Notes under the pieces: model-generated
Told to the model about the DNA's origin: nothing
Databases searched by the model: none
The model's input: the letters and a program-made list of their open reading frames with translations, nothing else
Translations under genes and position numbers: made by a program
From: an uncultured Bdellovibrionales bacterium
GTDB taxonomy: Bacteria > Bdellovibrionota > FAC87 > UBA2466
Direction of reading: 5' to 3'
DNA length: 64,000 nt
NCBI GenBank assembly: GCA_937903155.1
Contig: CALCZU010000029.1
Span: forward strand, 1-64,000
Shown here: in pieces, positions 1 to 9,753 of the stretch
Layout of the letters: each line of letters starts with the position of its first letter
Numbering within the stretch: the stretch's first letter is position 1

Positions 1-2300
1 GATTTCACCCAAGCCGTAAACATCATCTTCGTTTGAGAAGCGAGCGGACCACTTCCAAAATCAACATAACCTTGTCCATCGAATGAACTGCAATAAGGAG
101 CGGAGTAAATCCCGCTTCCGGTCCAACTGACATGGCTCGAGCTACTCTGAGTGCCATCGTAGTTATTGGATGTCAGGTCTTGCCAAGTCGTGTTGGCGCT
201 TGAATAAGGTTTTGTTAAATCCGCAAACTGCGCGTCCCAATTCCCACGAAGATTTGTAAGAACATAAGCCGGCCGAACGTCGATAACCCAGATACGACTG
301 CCGGTGGCAGCGGCGAGATTTGTTCCGACGACTTTTAATTCATACGCACCCGAGCCCGACGCATCGGGAGTCCAGCTGAGTTCTCCCGTACTCGTATTAA
401 AACTCGCCGTGCCCGGAAGACTGGTGCAAGCGGTTCCGGCAGCGACCGCGCCGTCGATCACTTTGTCAAACGTACAAGCGTAAGTCGTTCCGGTATCATC
501 TCCAGGGCTTCCGCCAGAAATATTATTAAAATCTTTCGTGTAGGTCGCTCCTTGTTCTAAATAGTTTGAAGGGAAATTCTTATCCGAAACGGTTGTTAAA
601 ATCGGAGTCGCGATAACCACTTCTGCTTCTGAGTCCGAAGCGCTTCCTAAAGTGGCTGAGAGATTCGCACTGCCCGCAGCCACCCACGTCGCAAGTCCCG
701 TGCTGCTAACCGTTACCACAGCCGTATTATCCGAAGCCCACGTACAAGCGCTTGTCACATCTTGAGTCGAGGCATCGCTATAAGTTGCAGTACAGGTCAG
801 TTGAGAGGTCGCTCCCGCCGCTCGATTGCCGCCGGTCGGAGTGATTGCAATAGATGAGAGTGAGGCCGTTCCTACAAGATTTGCTGTCGCATTAACGGTC
901 GTACTTCCATTATCATAAGCCGCTCTAAAAGTTCTCGTATTGGTCCCAATTGAGCTCGGGTTATATGTAATATCTAAAGTGCAGGAGCTATACGCTTTGA
1001 GAGTCGTTCCGCAAGTTCCGTTTCCCCCTCCAAACGCGTTCGTATTCGACCAGGGCGCTGCCAGTTGTAATCCCCCAGCGGAAGGATTGCCAAGTGTGGG
1101 AACATAACGGCTACTTAAATTGGTAATCGTTGCAGTGACATTTGTTGTGTCATTGGGATTGGTAACGGCGACAACAGGTGCACTGAGTGCCACTTGTACG
1201 ACTGCAGTCTTCACCGTTTTTGCGATAATCGAAATGGGAAGACGTTTATCTTCTGGATACTGAGCATTACACATCATTAAGTTTTCAGTTGAGTTTGTGT
1301 AAATCGAACACACGGCATTTCCGGTTCCGGTGACGCCGTCTAGAGCAATCGTGCCCGAGCAAAATCCCGTCGTCGGGCTATTCAGACTTGTACACGTTAA
1401 CGTTCCCACGCTTGAATAAGAAGTCGGATTGGTTAAGCTATCGGCGTTTCGAAGAGTGAAAGTCGTTCCGCTACTATCCGGGTAGAGATAAATGTTTTTT
1501 TGATCTTGAGCCGAGCGGCTTGTAAATTTTGTATAGAGACCCGTAAAAACATAATCACTTAACGAAGTCATTGAGCCGCCTGAGAGGGTCTGCTGAGGAA
1601 CACCGATAGTGACTTCAGGATTTCCTACCGCCGAAATCATCGCAAAACTATTCGCTCCGAAGTAAACCGTTTGATAAGTATCGAGCCAAGAACTTCCGCT
1701 TTTTTGAAGCTTAACTTTACCACTCGAACAAGAAGCCCCTGAAAATCCCGCAAACGAATAAGTGGGACTTGCGGTTAAAGTCGGTCCACTTAAATTAAAA
1801 TAATTAACCCCTGTAACAATCGGAGAAGCTCCCGGATCATAATCGATAGTTCCTCCAACAGTGAGTGCCGAGTCCGTTGCATTCATCGAAACTCCGGTGG
1901 CATCGGGAGTTCTTAAACGGACCATCGTCCAGTTGTAGGTTGCGGCACTGGGGCAAGCTGAGCCCGAAGAGGCAACGGTGAAATAATTTGAAGTGAGAAA
2001 ACTTTGAAAAATCTGAAACGTATCAAAGGCGATTCCGTACCGAGTGGCTCCATTGAGGCTTGAAAATCTTCCGGTCCCCGCACTCTGGACAAATTTCATC
2101 ACGCCCGCATAAGAATGCAAAAGCGTTCCGCTATTCGTCGCGGCAGCGCCACTTGTTTGCGTTGAAGAAAACGTATCGGATACGCCCGGCTCAACGTCGG
2201 GGGCGGTTAAATTGAGAGTCGTTTGAACTTCCGCAAAAGCGTGCACAGGAAGAAAAAAAGCGAAAGAATAAAGAACTGAAATGAACGTCAGACTTCTCAT
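1..2300 (-). CDS. Large secreted/surface protein with Ig-like domains, N-terminal part (cut by window edge)
   Basis: An open frame runs without a stop from an ATG at 2300 to the left edge, giving about 766 visible residues. Residues 1-23 are a clear Sec signal peptide ending AFA before EVQ. After a Ser/Thr/Gly-rich region come a beta-sandwich segment (about 375-465), a Big_2-like bacterial Ig domain (about 473-560, with SIAITP at its start and a TWASDNTAVVTVSSTGLAT core), a cadherin/He_PIG-like Ig domain (about 565-665, containing GELSWTPDASGSGAYEL) and, at the edge, the start of a LamG/concanavalin-like fold (SSFDGQGYVDFGSGPL, then TAWVKS). Families of this kind are cell-surface adhesins or matrix proteins; the actual ligand is unknown. 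No convincing ribosome site precedes the start. The C terminus, which would show the anchoring mode, is outside the window. Confidence 0.85.
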   Translation of the reverse strand, partial: MRSLTFISVLYSFAFFLPVHAFAEVQTTLNLTAPDVEPGVSDTFSSTQTSGAAATNSGTLLHSYAGVMKFVQSAGTGRFSSLNGATRYGIAFDTFQIFQSFLTSNYFTVASSGSACPSAATYNWTMVRLRTPDATGVSMNATDSALTVGGTIDYDPGASPIVTGVNYFNLSGPTLTASPTYSFAGFSGASCSSGKVKLQKSGSSWLDTYQTVYFGANSFAMISAVGNPEVTIGVPQQTLSGGSMTSLSDYVFTGLYTKFTSRSAQDQKNIYLYPDSSGTTFTLRNADSLTNPTSYSSVGTLTCTSLNSPTTGFCSGTIALDGVTGTGNAVCSIYTNSTENLMMCNAQYPEDKRLPISIIAKTVKTAVVQVALSAPVVAVTNPNDTTNVTATITNLSSRYVPTLGNPSAGGLQLAAPWSNTNAFGGGNGTCGTTLKAYSSCTLDITYNPSSIGTNTRTFRAAYDNGSTTVNATANLVGTASLSSIAITPTGGNRAAGATSQLTCTATYSDASTQDVTSACTWASDNTAVVTVSSTGLATWVAAGSANLSATLGSASDSEAEVVIATPILTTVSDKNFPSNYLEQGATYTKDFNNISGGSPGDDTGTTYACTFDKVIDGAVAAGTACTSLPGTASFNTSTGELSWTPDASGSGAYELKVVGTNLAAATGSRIWVIDVRPAYVLTNLRGNWDAQFADLTKPYSSANTTWQDLTSNNYDGTQSSSSHVSWTGSGIYSAPYCSSFDGQGYVDFGSGPLASQTKMMFTAWVK

Positions 2301-2445
2301 ACGACCACATACGTACAACGGTATTAAGTGATTGATTCTCAATCTATTTTAACAAGAAATGGAACCTACTCCAACGTCCACGTCTGAGGGGCAAGGGATT
2401 TCAGATACTTACTTAAATTATTTGTTTATCTTCACAATTGCCTTC

Positions 2446-5400
2446 TTATTCCGCAGTTTTTTCAAGAATCGCGATTTCAGGTTCGAGTTTTTGAGGGTCT
2501 TCCTCGTTAATCCGTTCGAACCAAGCGTTCCTCTCAAAATTTCCATGGACAAACTTCACTTCTTGCACTCGTTCTAAAAGCAGCATTCTTTTTTTCAACG
2601 TCTCTAAGCGCGTGAGGCCCCACTGATTCTTCTCTTCGAGATACTTCGCTACGCCATCAGGGAATCTCGCCTCGTCTTCAGAAAGATTCCTACCAGGATA
2701 GAAATCGTATAATTTTCCGAGCGATTTCTCATTAAGATAATAAAAAGCTTTCGATCGCCTCAGATCAGAAATGACCTTGAACTCGTTTCTTCGGTTCTCT
2801 ATTCTTGAACCTTCCCAAACCGTCTTAACTGTGTACGCCGCAAACGTACCGATGCCACCCCACCCGCCAACAAGAAAGGCGTTAGTGGGATTACTCAACC
2901 AACGAAACAAGTGATTACAATTTTCCTTGCGACGCTGCCAAACCATTGAATTCCGACTCTGTTCCAACGCTTTACGAAAATTTGAATCTTTAATTTTAGA
3001 GAGAAGTTCATTTTGGAAGTAATCAATACCATCCTTCGATGTTGATTGTGTAGGCCCTGTGCTAAAAAAGTTTGCTTGAACCAGCGCGAATTTCTCACGA
3101 TCTTCGAAGGCGTCGTGATTCAATGAGGAAATATACTCGGTCATCGCAAGAAGTTCTGCACGGGTAGACGGCCGAGAAATCCGAGCGCGCGATTGCATGA
3201 TAAACTTAAGTTCAGAGAAGGAAAGTTTTTGGGTGAGAAGACGCAGAGCTACCTCAGGATAAATCACAGAAACATCCGTAACAAATGTTTCAAGAACGGC
3301 CTTTCGCTTTCCGCCCGTCTCCGACGTTCCATCATTCATTGAAAATAGAGTATTCAAAACGTTCTCGAACTTCGTCGCATTCGGCTGGCTTCCAAGTAAG
3401 TAGCGTTTTACCAACCTCTCAGCCTGTTCGGGTGTCATCTTTAGTTGCATTAACTGTGCAAAGTTCTCACCCACAGCTGTTACTCGATTTAGAATGTATT
3501 CAGTGACAAAATTTGATTTTGTCTTTGCCGATTCATAAAGTTCAGGGTGTTCATTCAAGTAATTTATAAAATTATCAAAAACACGACTGCTGAGATTTGC
3601 TTCAGCTAAAGTCGCGGCGGCATTTCGGTGTTCTCGTTCGGAGAGATTTAGCGCCAGGTAGGTCTCTATGGGCTGCCAGTTTTCGCCGTTGAAACGTTGA
3701 AAAATACTTCGAAGGGCCCACTGTCGTTTTTTTCGATCGCTGTAACTTCCCTGGGTCCATGAATTCAGCTTTGGAGTCATGGCGATAAGATACTCATTGA
3801 GAGAACCTTTATGGACCCTGGACATTTCGCTGATAAATTTTTGAATTCGCTCGGCATCGTCCAGTTTCGAAAGCAAAATCGTAAAATCCTCTGGCGAAAC
3901 CCAAGCCAAGTTACTTAGAATTTGATCGAGCAAAAGTCCCGTCTTAAGTCTATGAACCTCCCTATCGTACGAAAAGTCCTCTAAGTGTCTAATTAACATT
4001 TTTACAAGTTTTATTTTATTTGCAGGCGGCCACCTTTCACCGACTAATCTTCCTAAAAGAATATGCTGAATTCCTTTCACTTTTAACCTTTGCGAAAGCT
4101 TGAAATCTAGCAATTCGAGCGCACTGTTAAACTCTTCATCGGTGAGATTGAGTGCTCCGAGGTATGAGGGGGTCGAGTTAACCATAAGATCTCGGAGTAG
4201 CACCATTTTATTGGTTCCCGGAATACGCGAGACAAGAAAGGTATCCCAGACACCTCGGCGAAATCTCCCGTTGGACGAAGTTTCTGAATAGTTTGCGAAA
4301 AGACTTTTCCAAAACTCGACATCGTCAAAACGTTCCTGATTTTGATAACCGCTTCCCTCCAGGAGACTCTCCAGAAGCAATTCCTTCTCAGGCGAGTCGG
4401 GTACATTTTTCATCACATCCATTATCTTGTGAAGGTATGTGTGGTATCTCACATGTGAATCTGGTTCGGCTGCGATCTGTCGATTAAACTCTTGCAGTCC
4501 TGGATATTTCAGTCGGTAAGCGGCAATCAACGCCTGTCGTTTTAGAGGAAATTTAAAACGAATGTATTGAGCTAATGCAAGAATTTCCTCCGCGCTAAAG
4601 CGACCCGCAAGCTCTGGGTTAGCCACTTCCCTTTCCTCCAAATAAAGCCCCAAGGCTTCGGCCTTATTCCTATCTTCAACGGGAATACGAAGCGCGTGGA
4701 GAATCGAGGCTTCCATTTCTTCACGTTTTTGGGTCAGTACTTGAGGAGAGGAAAGCCGACTAAAAACCACGGCGCCAATGTCAATTTTAGGATTCTCAAA
4801 GAAAAACCTTTGCGTGGCGGCCCGTGGGTTAGCGGCCTTAAAGGTTAAATTCGGCGGGAGATAGCCTCTCAAAAGCGACTTCGAAACCAGTTGTCCTGAA
4901 CTGATTTCATCCGCGTGAAATCCGTGCTGTCCCGACGCCGCTAAAAATTCGGTACTCAGCCAACCTTTTGGAAAATCTTGAATTTTTACAGTTCGCACCT
5001 CGGACGGGATTTGATCGATTGGGAAAATTGATTGCGATCTGTCAGATAAGATCAATTCCTGAACGCCTAGCTGCTCAGCAATTGCCACTAAAGCCGCTTG
5101 AATGTCTTGCGTTTCAAGACGCGCGGAGGTGGAAGAATCCGGATTTGGGAAATTTGTTTCCTTAGAATTCCCGATAAAAACTAAAGGTAACGTCTTACCC
5201 CCTTGTCTCACATGCACAACAACCACTGGAAATCGAGATTTCCCTCTTTCCAGTTCGAAAACGTTTACCCCGTTCAACGAATGAAACTCGGGAGGCGGAA
5301 TGGAATCCGAAGGAACAAAATTTAAATTTTTTAAGTTCAATGCAAAGGCGGGAATTTCTCGGAGTTTGAACGAAACACGTCGAAACGCTGACAATTTCTG

Positions 5401-6087
5401 CACGAAATCTCTGTTCAGAATCGCTCCGGGCGAAAGTCTTTGAAACTTTCGGATGTATTCGTCATCGTAGAGTTCCGGAAGCATTAACAGGGACGACGGC
5501 TCCGTGACATCAATAATTTCGGAATAGACTGAGAGTAAATTTGTCTTTCTGGCTTTCTCATCCTTTTTGTAAATCAACGGCGCGAGCGCATACATCGCAT
5601 TTCGATAGATCTCTCCGTAAGCTTTTGGATTGGGAGCGTCATTGAACGTTTCGACCTCATCAGCCTTTCGTCTTTTTTCAGAGAGCTCAGAAAGAAGTTT
5701 GAGATCTCCTCTAAGGTCACCAAACCTTACCATTCCCAAATCGTTCAGCAGAAGGTATTGAGAAAGCAAATGCGCTCTAAAGAACTCTGAGTCATTTGAT
5801 TCTTCCGCACGTTGCCACCGAACCTGTGTGCCGGCCTGATTTGGCGCACTCCACCGATATCGATTTTCTTTGAGGATTGGATGTTGACTCGGCTTGGTCG
5901 TTTTTAAAAAATGGATTATCTCTTCGTCCGAAGCAGCTCCCAGAGGACCCATTAATTGAGGATACATCTGATAAAGAATTTTTAGAGCCCGCACTCCTTC
6001 AGGATGAAAAATTTCGTCCGGCGGTTCAGAAAAAGCGCAAACACTGACCAGTAAGCAAACCCACCAAAATTTTCTGAAAAACCACAT
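2446..6087 (-). CDS. Very large exported protein of unknown function
   Basis: I do not recognise a family. The product is about 1213 residues, starts with a hydrophobic signal peptide (MWFFRKFWWVCLLVSVCAFS) and is rich in helical, charged segments. A single likely membrane-spanning stretch lies late in the protein (FLVGGWGGIGTFAAYTVKTV), followed by a charged tail of about 130 residues. I chose the ATG at 6087 because AGGAAAG sits about 6 nt upstream; an in-frame ATG at 6120 would add 11 residues but has no ribosome site. The gene follows 6133-7809 on the same strand after a short gap, so the two are probably co-transcribed. Export is well supported; any enzymatic role would be a guess. Confidence 0.8.
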   Translation of the reverse strand: MWFFRKFWWVCLLVSVCAFSEPPDEIFHPEGVRALKILYQMYPQLMGPLGAASDEEIIHFLKTTKPSQHPILKENRYRWSAPNQAGTQVRWQRAEESNDSEFFRAHLLSQYLLLNDLGMVRFGDLRGDLKLLSELSEKRRKADEVETFNDAPNPKAYGEIYRNAMYALAPLIYKKDEKARKTNLLSVYSEIIDVTEPSSLLMLPELYDDEYIRKFQRLSPGAILNRDFVQKLSAFRRVSFKLREIPAFALNLKNLNFVPSDSIPPPEFHSLNGVNVFELERGKSRFPVVVVHVRQGGKTLPLVFIGNSKETNFPNPDSSTSARLETQDIQAALVAIAEQLGVQELILSDRSQSIFPIDQIPSEVRTVKIQDFPKGWLSTEFLAASGQHGFHADEISSGQLVSKSLLRGYLPPNLTFKAANPRAATQRFFFENPKIDIGAVVFSRLSSPQVLTQKREEMEASILHALRIPVEDRNKAEALGLYLEEREVANPELAGRFSAEEILALAQYIRFKFPLKRQALIAAYRLKYPGLQEFNRQIAAEPDSHVRYHTYLHKIMDVMKNVPDSPEKELLLESLLEGSGYQNQERFDDVEFWKSLFANYSETSSNGRFRRGVWDTFLVSRIPGTNKMVLLRDLMVNSTPSYLGALNLTDEEFNSALELLDFKLSQRLKVKGIQHILLGRLVGERWPPANKIKLVKMLIRHLEDFSYDREVHRLKTGLLLDQILSNLAWVSPEDFTILLSKLDDAERIQKFISEMSRVHKGSLNEYLIAMTPKLNSWTQGSYSDRKKRQWALRSIFQRFNGENWQPIETYLALNLSEREHRNAAATLAEANLSSRVFDNFINYLNEHPELYESAKTKSNFVTEYILNRVTAVGENFAQLMQLKMTPEQAERLVKRYLLGSQPNATKFENVLNTLFSMNDGTSETGGKRKAVLETFVTDVSVIYPEVALRLLTQKLSFSELKFIMQSRARISRPSTRAELLAMTEYISSLNHDAFEDREKFALVQANFFSTGPTQSTSKDGIDYFQNELLSKIKDSNFRKALEQSRNSMVWQRRKENCNHLFRWLSNPTNAFLVGGWGGIGTFAAYTVKTVWEGSRIENRRNEFKVISDLRRSKAFYYLNEKSLGKLYDFYPGRNLSEDEARFPDGVAKYLEEKNQWGLTRLETLKKRMLLLERVQEVKFVHGNFERNAWFERINEEDPQKLEPEIAILEKTAE

Positions 6088-6132
6088 CGTTTTCTTTCCT
6101 GAAAGGCCCCCCTTTTTCATTACTTTGTCTGC

Positions 6133-7809
6133 TCATGGTTTGGATACGGCTGTAGCCTTGAAAACTTCCGAGCAAAGTTTGCGGGTAAAACGGCGGTTGC
6201 CCTCTGCGGTCACTTCCGAAGGTGCCCCCGCCTCGCGTAATTCTTCGCGAAGATTCCAAAGTCTGTCACGAAGGCTCTGGTCTGAGTCTTTTAAATTTAG
6301 CGTCTTCTCAAATTGCGACCGCGTGAGAGAACGATCCGATCGGAGTCGCGCAAGATCTGCTTCTGTTAAATCGAGATTCCACGCCTCGTCGGTGCTGTGG
6401 TGCCAAACCAGAAAATCGCGATCCGATTTCGTGTACCGACCCGACAGCCGATCGCGAATCGCTTTTAGAAGATCTACAACCCGATTGGGGGCATACAGAA
6501 AGATATCTCTCATCTGTTGTATTAGAGGATGCAGTTTTGACGAAACCGAGTTAGCCCGTCTCGGAGTATCGCTAACCTCTTCATGAATAACTAAAAACTC
6601 ATGGGGCTTGGGAGAAGCATATTTGCCAGCGAAGTATAAGGTAAGCTTCGCCGCACTGCTAATCCCCATCATGACATATGCCGATTCCACCAGCCCCGTG
6701 CGGAAGAACCCGTGCATCATCGTATCCATGATTCCGACTACCCACTGGATATACGAGCGAGTCTGGTGATTAATAATCTTCTTAAGCTCGAGCCCACGGG
6801 CCCCGTCATCCATCAAACCATCGAGCGCCACTTCTGGCAGCGCCAATCCAATGCCTTGAGCGAAAAAAGAAAGAGAGTTCGGACTATCGACGGGGACGCC
6901 CTTAATCGTTTGTCCCGTCAAAACCGCAAGTTCGCGAAAGAGATAGGCCAAACCTATCGATCGAAACGAATTAATCGTCGCGGATTTAAACCAGCCCGTG
7001 CGGTTGTACCAACCGATCAAGGGATTCGTTCTCCAAAACGGAATTTCGTGACTCGTGCAAAAATTTGAATAGGCCTTAGCGTTGTAACCGAATGCCGCGG
7101 AAACGGATCCTGAGGCTATCCCGAGGAGTGCACTCGATAAACTGAGCCCATATTTGCTCACCATGATCGTGCCGGCGGTTCCGAATTTTGTAAGAGCAAC
7201 GACGTTCGCAACAATTAATGAATTTGCCGGATGCGATTCGTTGAGAGCGCGGATGGGAGAATTTATCCATCGACGCAGCGACCAGCTTCGGCGCAAAAGT
7301 TCATTATTTCTTCGCCCCTCCTGGATTCCTTGCTCAATGATCTTCTCGAGAGCCACCGTCGCTTCCGTCGGAGATCTCACCTGGATTCGCGTTGACTCCA
7401 AAAGATCTTGAGCTTCGTCGAGCGCACGGGCGTCGCCATCCAAATCGACTAGAGATTTCTGAACATCAAGTTTGAGTTGCGAATAACGAGCATGCATTTC
7501 ACCGCTCACTTGGCTCACGAACTCACGAACTTTAGCTTCGGAAGCCCCTTTTGGCACAACGATAATGAGTCGAACCGGCTGAGAGGGATCTGTAAGCACG
7601 GAGACTCCCTCCGAATTCTGAAAATCATCGAGGACTCGACCCAGTTCGTCTTGTGGTACTTCTCCGACGTTAATTTGCAATGCCCCACCATACCGGTTGT
7701 TTGTTTCTGTGCTAATAGTGAGGTGAAGACGTGGCTTACCGGCCGCTTGCCCAGAAATACTGCACGCGAGAGTCAAGAACGATAGTAATGAGAAAATCCA
7801 GGTCGGCAC
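6133..7809 (-). CDS. Exported multi-spanning membrane protein of unknown function
   Basis: About 558 residues. The start is taken as GTG at 7809 because AGGAGGG lies about 6 nt before it and a compact signal peptide follows (PTWIFSLLSFLTLACS). A GTG at 7845 is also in frame but has no such site. After a soluble region of about 190 residues there are several hydrophobic, Gly/Ser/Ala-rich segments (for example SLSSALLGIASGSVSAAFGY and two near YIQWVVGIMDTMMHGFF and YVMMGISSAAKLTLYF), then a charged C-terminal region of about 150 residues. No family is recognised. It is the first gene of a probable operon with the large exported protein downstream and is divergent from the exported kinase-like gene at 7943. 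Confidence 0.8.
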   Translation of the reverse strand: MPTWIFSLLSFLTLACSISGQAAGKPRLHLTISTETNNRYGGALQINVGEVPQDELGRVLDDFQNSEGVSVLTDPSQPVRLIIVVPKGASEAKVREFVSQVSGEMHARYSQLKLDVQKSLVDLDGDARALDEAQDLLESTRIQVRSPTEATVALEKIIEQGIQEGRRNNELLRRSWSLRRWINSPIRALNESHPANSLIVANVVALTKFGTAGTIMVSKYGLSLSSALLGIASGSVSAAFGYNAKAYSNFCTSHEIPFWRTNPLIGWYNRTGWFKSATINSFRSIGLAYLFRELAVLTGQTIKGVPVDSPNSLSFFAQGIGLALPEVALDGLMDDGARGLELKKIINHQTRSYIQWVVGIMDTMMHGFFRTGLVESAYVMMGISSAAKLTLYFAGKYASPKPHEFLVIHEEVSDTPRRANSVSSKLHPLIQQMRDIFLYAPNRVVDLLKAIRDRLSGRYTKSDRDFLVWHHSTDEAWNLDLTEADLARLRSDRSLTRSQFEKTLNLKDSDQSLRDRLWNLREELREAGAPSEVTAEGNRRFTRKLCSEVFKATAVSKP

Positions 7810-7942
7810 GGTGGCCCTCCTATACCAGACTTCACAGTTGGGCACAAGGCATCGCCCGTGCCAAAGTTTGTCACTAGCTCGATGTGCATCAATGCCTGAG
7901 GGAGGAAGCAGTCCAATTTGACAAATATGTTAAAGTAATAAA

Positions 7943-9154
7943 ATGCGTTTATTCGTCGTCATCGTTCTCTTAGTTTTACAAAGCCTGGCCTTCTCTGCAA
8001 ATTGGGAAGGCGTGGGACAAGTCTCGTGTGGCACGCTCATCGCTTCATGGGTAAGGAAGGGCCCCACTCCCGATGAATTGGTTCGAAGGGGAATTGTTTT
8101 TGACAGCCCTCGGGATAATCAAGATTTTACTTACTTAGGAAGAGGAACCTACTCCCAAGTTTGGCGTGGATTTGCAGCAAATAACAAAGGTGGAAGAATT
8201 CCTGTCATCATCAAAATGACAAAACCTAAAAAAGCGGAGTATTTAGATCGAGCGCTGATTTACATTGAGCGAGAACATACTCTTTTAAGTCGAATCTCCC
8301 CCGAAACAACGCATCTGATCAAATCCGGAGACACGAAGTATCTCGTGACAGAAGTGATTCCCAGAGACCCTCAGCATCCGACGGAGCCGGCTTACACACT
8401 TTTCGAAATCCTGGAATCGCCGCAGTTATTTTCTGAAGATCTTGCTCACCTCGATTCGGGGAAAAGTTTGAATGCGCGGTATGCGGTTGCACGGTCTATT
8501 GTGGCCGCTATGCAGGCGCTCCACGAAAAGCGCATCATCCATGGAGATGTGCAGGCAAAAAATATTCTCCTCGCTCAGAGGCAGGATGGAAGTCCTTTCG
8601 CGCATTTTATCGATTACGGGTTTTCTTCAGGGCCGAGTGTTCCTCCCTTGTCCGGAACCTACGGAAGTCGACTCGCTTTGAAAAATCCCAAAGGAGAAGC
8701 TTTTCTAGCGAAAGAGACAACCCCACTCCGCGACTGGCAGGCGATGCGACTCGTTCTTTTAGAAGTTTTTTCAGAAAAGAAAATGACGGTTTCGAATCCA
8801 GAAACGGCTTCGCGTCTTTCAGAAATGGAATTTTTACTCAAAAGCAGTCTGCCTTTAGACAGTTCAAATTACGCAAAGTGGTTGACCCCGATTAAGTCGA
8901 GAAAGCAATTTTTAGAACAATTCGCACAGGAATGGACAAGCACTTTTAAAACCACAACCGACGTCGATTTAAAGATAGATCTGATATCTGATTTGGTTCT
9001 TCTTAATCCCGCTTTTGGCTCTGAAGTATTAGAACACCTGCCTCACGAATTTCAAAAAGTCGTCATTGAAGACGCCGTACTCGGCGAATTTAAATCATTT
9101 TTGAAACTCCCCAAAGTAAGAGAAATTCGAGAAAAAATAGGCGATCCGAAGTAG
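7943..9154 (+). CDS. Exported protein-kinase-like protein
   Basis: 403 residues with a Hanks-type kinase fold behind a signal peptide. Residues 1-19 are a hydrophobic leader ending AFSA. The glycine loop is LGRGTYSQV (65-73), the ATP lysine is probably K91 (PVIIKMTK), the alpha-C glutamate E111 (EREHTLL), the catalytic loop HGDVQAKNIL (H200, D202, N207) and the metal motif D224-Y-G in place of DFG. All key catalytic residues therefore appear present. The region after DYG lacks an obvious APE motif. The C-terminal 120 residues are helical and unrecognised. No Shine-Dalgarno site is visible upstream. What is odd is location: the leader predicts export, whereas ATP-dependent kinases normally act in the cytoplasm. 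Its target could be periplasmic or outside the cell (inference). Confidence 0.85.
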   Translation: MRLFVVIVLLVLQSLAFSANWEGVGQVSCGTLIASWVRKGPTPDELVRRGIVFDSPRDNQDFTYLGRGTYSQVWRGFAANNKGGRIPVIIKMTKPKKAEYLDRALIYIEREHTLLSRISPETTHLIKSGDTKYLVTEVIPRDPQHPTEPAYTLFEILESPQLFSEDLAHLDSGKSLNARYAVARSIVAAMQALHEKRIIHGDVQAKNILLAQRQDGSPFAHFIDYGFSSGPSVPPLSGTYGSRLALKNPKGEAFLAKETTPLRDWQAMRLVLLEVFSEKKMTVSNPETASRLSEMEFLLKSSLPLDSSNYAKWLTPIKSRKQFLEQFAQEWTSTFKTTTDVDLKIDLISDLVLLNPAFGSEVLEHLPHEFQKVVIEDAVLGEFKSFLKLPKVREIREKIGDPK

Positions 9155-9156
9155 AG

Positions 9157-9178
9157 GGTGGGCTTCGCCTGCCTTTTT
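9157..9178 (+). terminator. Probable Rho-independent terminator after the kinase-like gene
   Basis: GGTGGGC and GCCTGCC pair with two G-U wobbles around a TTC loop and are followed directly by TTTTT, just 2 nt after the kinase-like stop codon. Confidence 0.6.
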
Positions 9179-9225
9179 ACAAAGGATAAGTACTAAGCTC
9201 ACCCCGCCGCAACGTCGTCGAATTT

Positions 9226-9522
9226 CTATTCTATGAAATAAAGCGTTTGTTGAGATTGTGAACCAGTACAAGCCGGGTCCGACTGTCTCATGGCATTACA
9301 CCCCGAGTACCCTGAGGACTCGGTGCACTTTTCTGCTCCTTCGCTGCCATTCCAAAACACACGGTAGCAAACATAACAGGCGTCTCGGCTACATCGACTG
9401 TAACATTCCGAACAAGCCGACCCTGCAACATTTTCATGTTGCCGTTCTACCGCCTTTAGATCAGATGTGGATAAGACCAAGGTGAACAACACTAAAGATA
9501 CGAGGCGAGCGAGATTTTTCAT
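9226..9522 (-). CDS. Small cysteine-rich exported protein
   Basis: 98 residues from an ATG at 9522, preceded by AAAGGA at a good distance; a longer open frame upstream has no ribosome site. A signal peptide (NLARLVSLVLFTLVLSTSDL, then KAVE) is followed by a short mature part with nine cysteines, including a cluster C-S-E-C-Y-S-R-C-S-R-D-A-C-Y-V-C. The spacing suggests disulfide bonds in the periplasm or outside the cell. No family is recognised. It lies convergent to the kinase-like gene and divergent from the next exported protein. Confidence 0.75.
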   Translation of the reverse strand: MKNLARLVSLVLFTLVLSTSDLKAVERQHENVAGSACSECYSRCSRDACYVCYRVFWNGSEGAEKCTESSGYSGCNAMRQSDPACTGSQSQQTLYFIE

Positions 9523-9753
9523 TTTTTGTCCTTTCAAGAGTAAGTTGTGCGAAAGCCAACTCCAGACTTTCGCTCTTTCGAATAAATCTAAAAATTCGAA
9601 GATATTTTCAAACAGTGAATTAGATAAATGAGTCGATATGAGAAAAGAGAAGGCTCGCACAAATCGATATCAACTCAAATGGGCTCATTTAATTTATTTT
9701 TATTACTAGACGCGGTAAATTTTTGTGCTATCGCTTGATTTCAAGGAGTTCAA

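Noticed and set aside
6125..6586. Plus-strand open frame of 153 codons
   Set aside because: Arg/Ser-rich composition typical of an antisense shadow of the 6133-7809 gene.
7918..7942. TTGACA as a -35 box for the kinase-like gene
   Set aside because: No -10 hexamer is found at 15-19 nt spacing before the start codon; a TAAAGT lies only 7 nt away.
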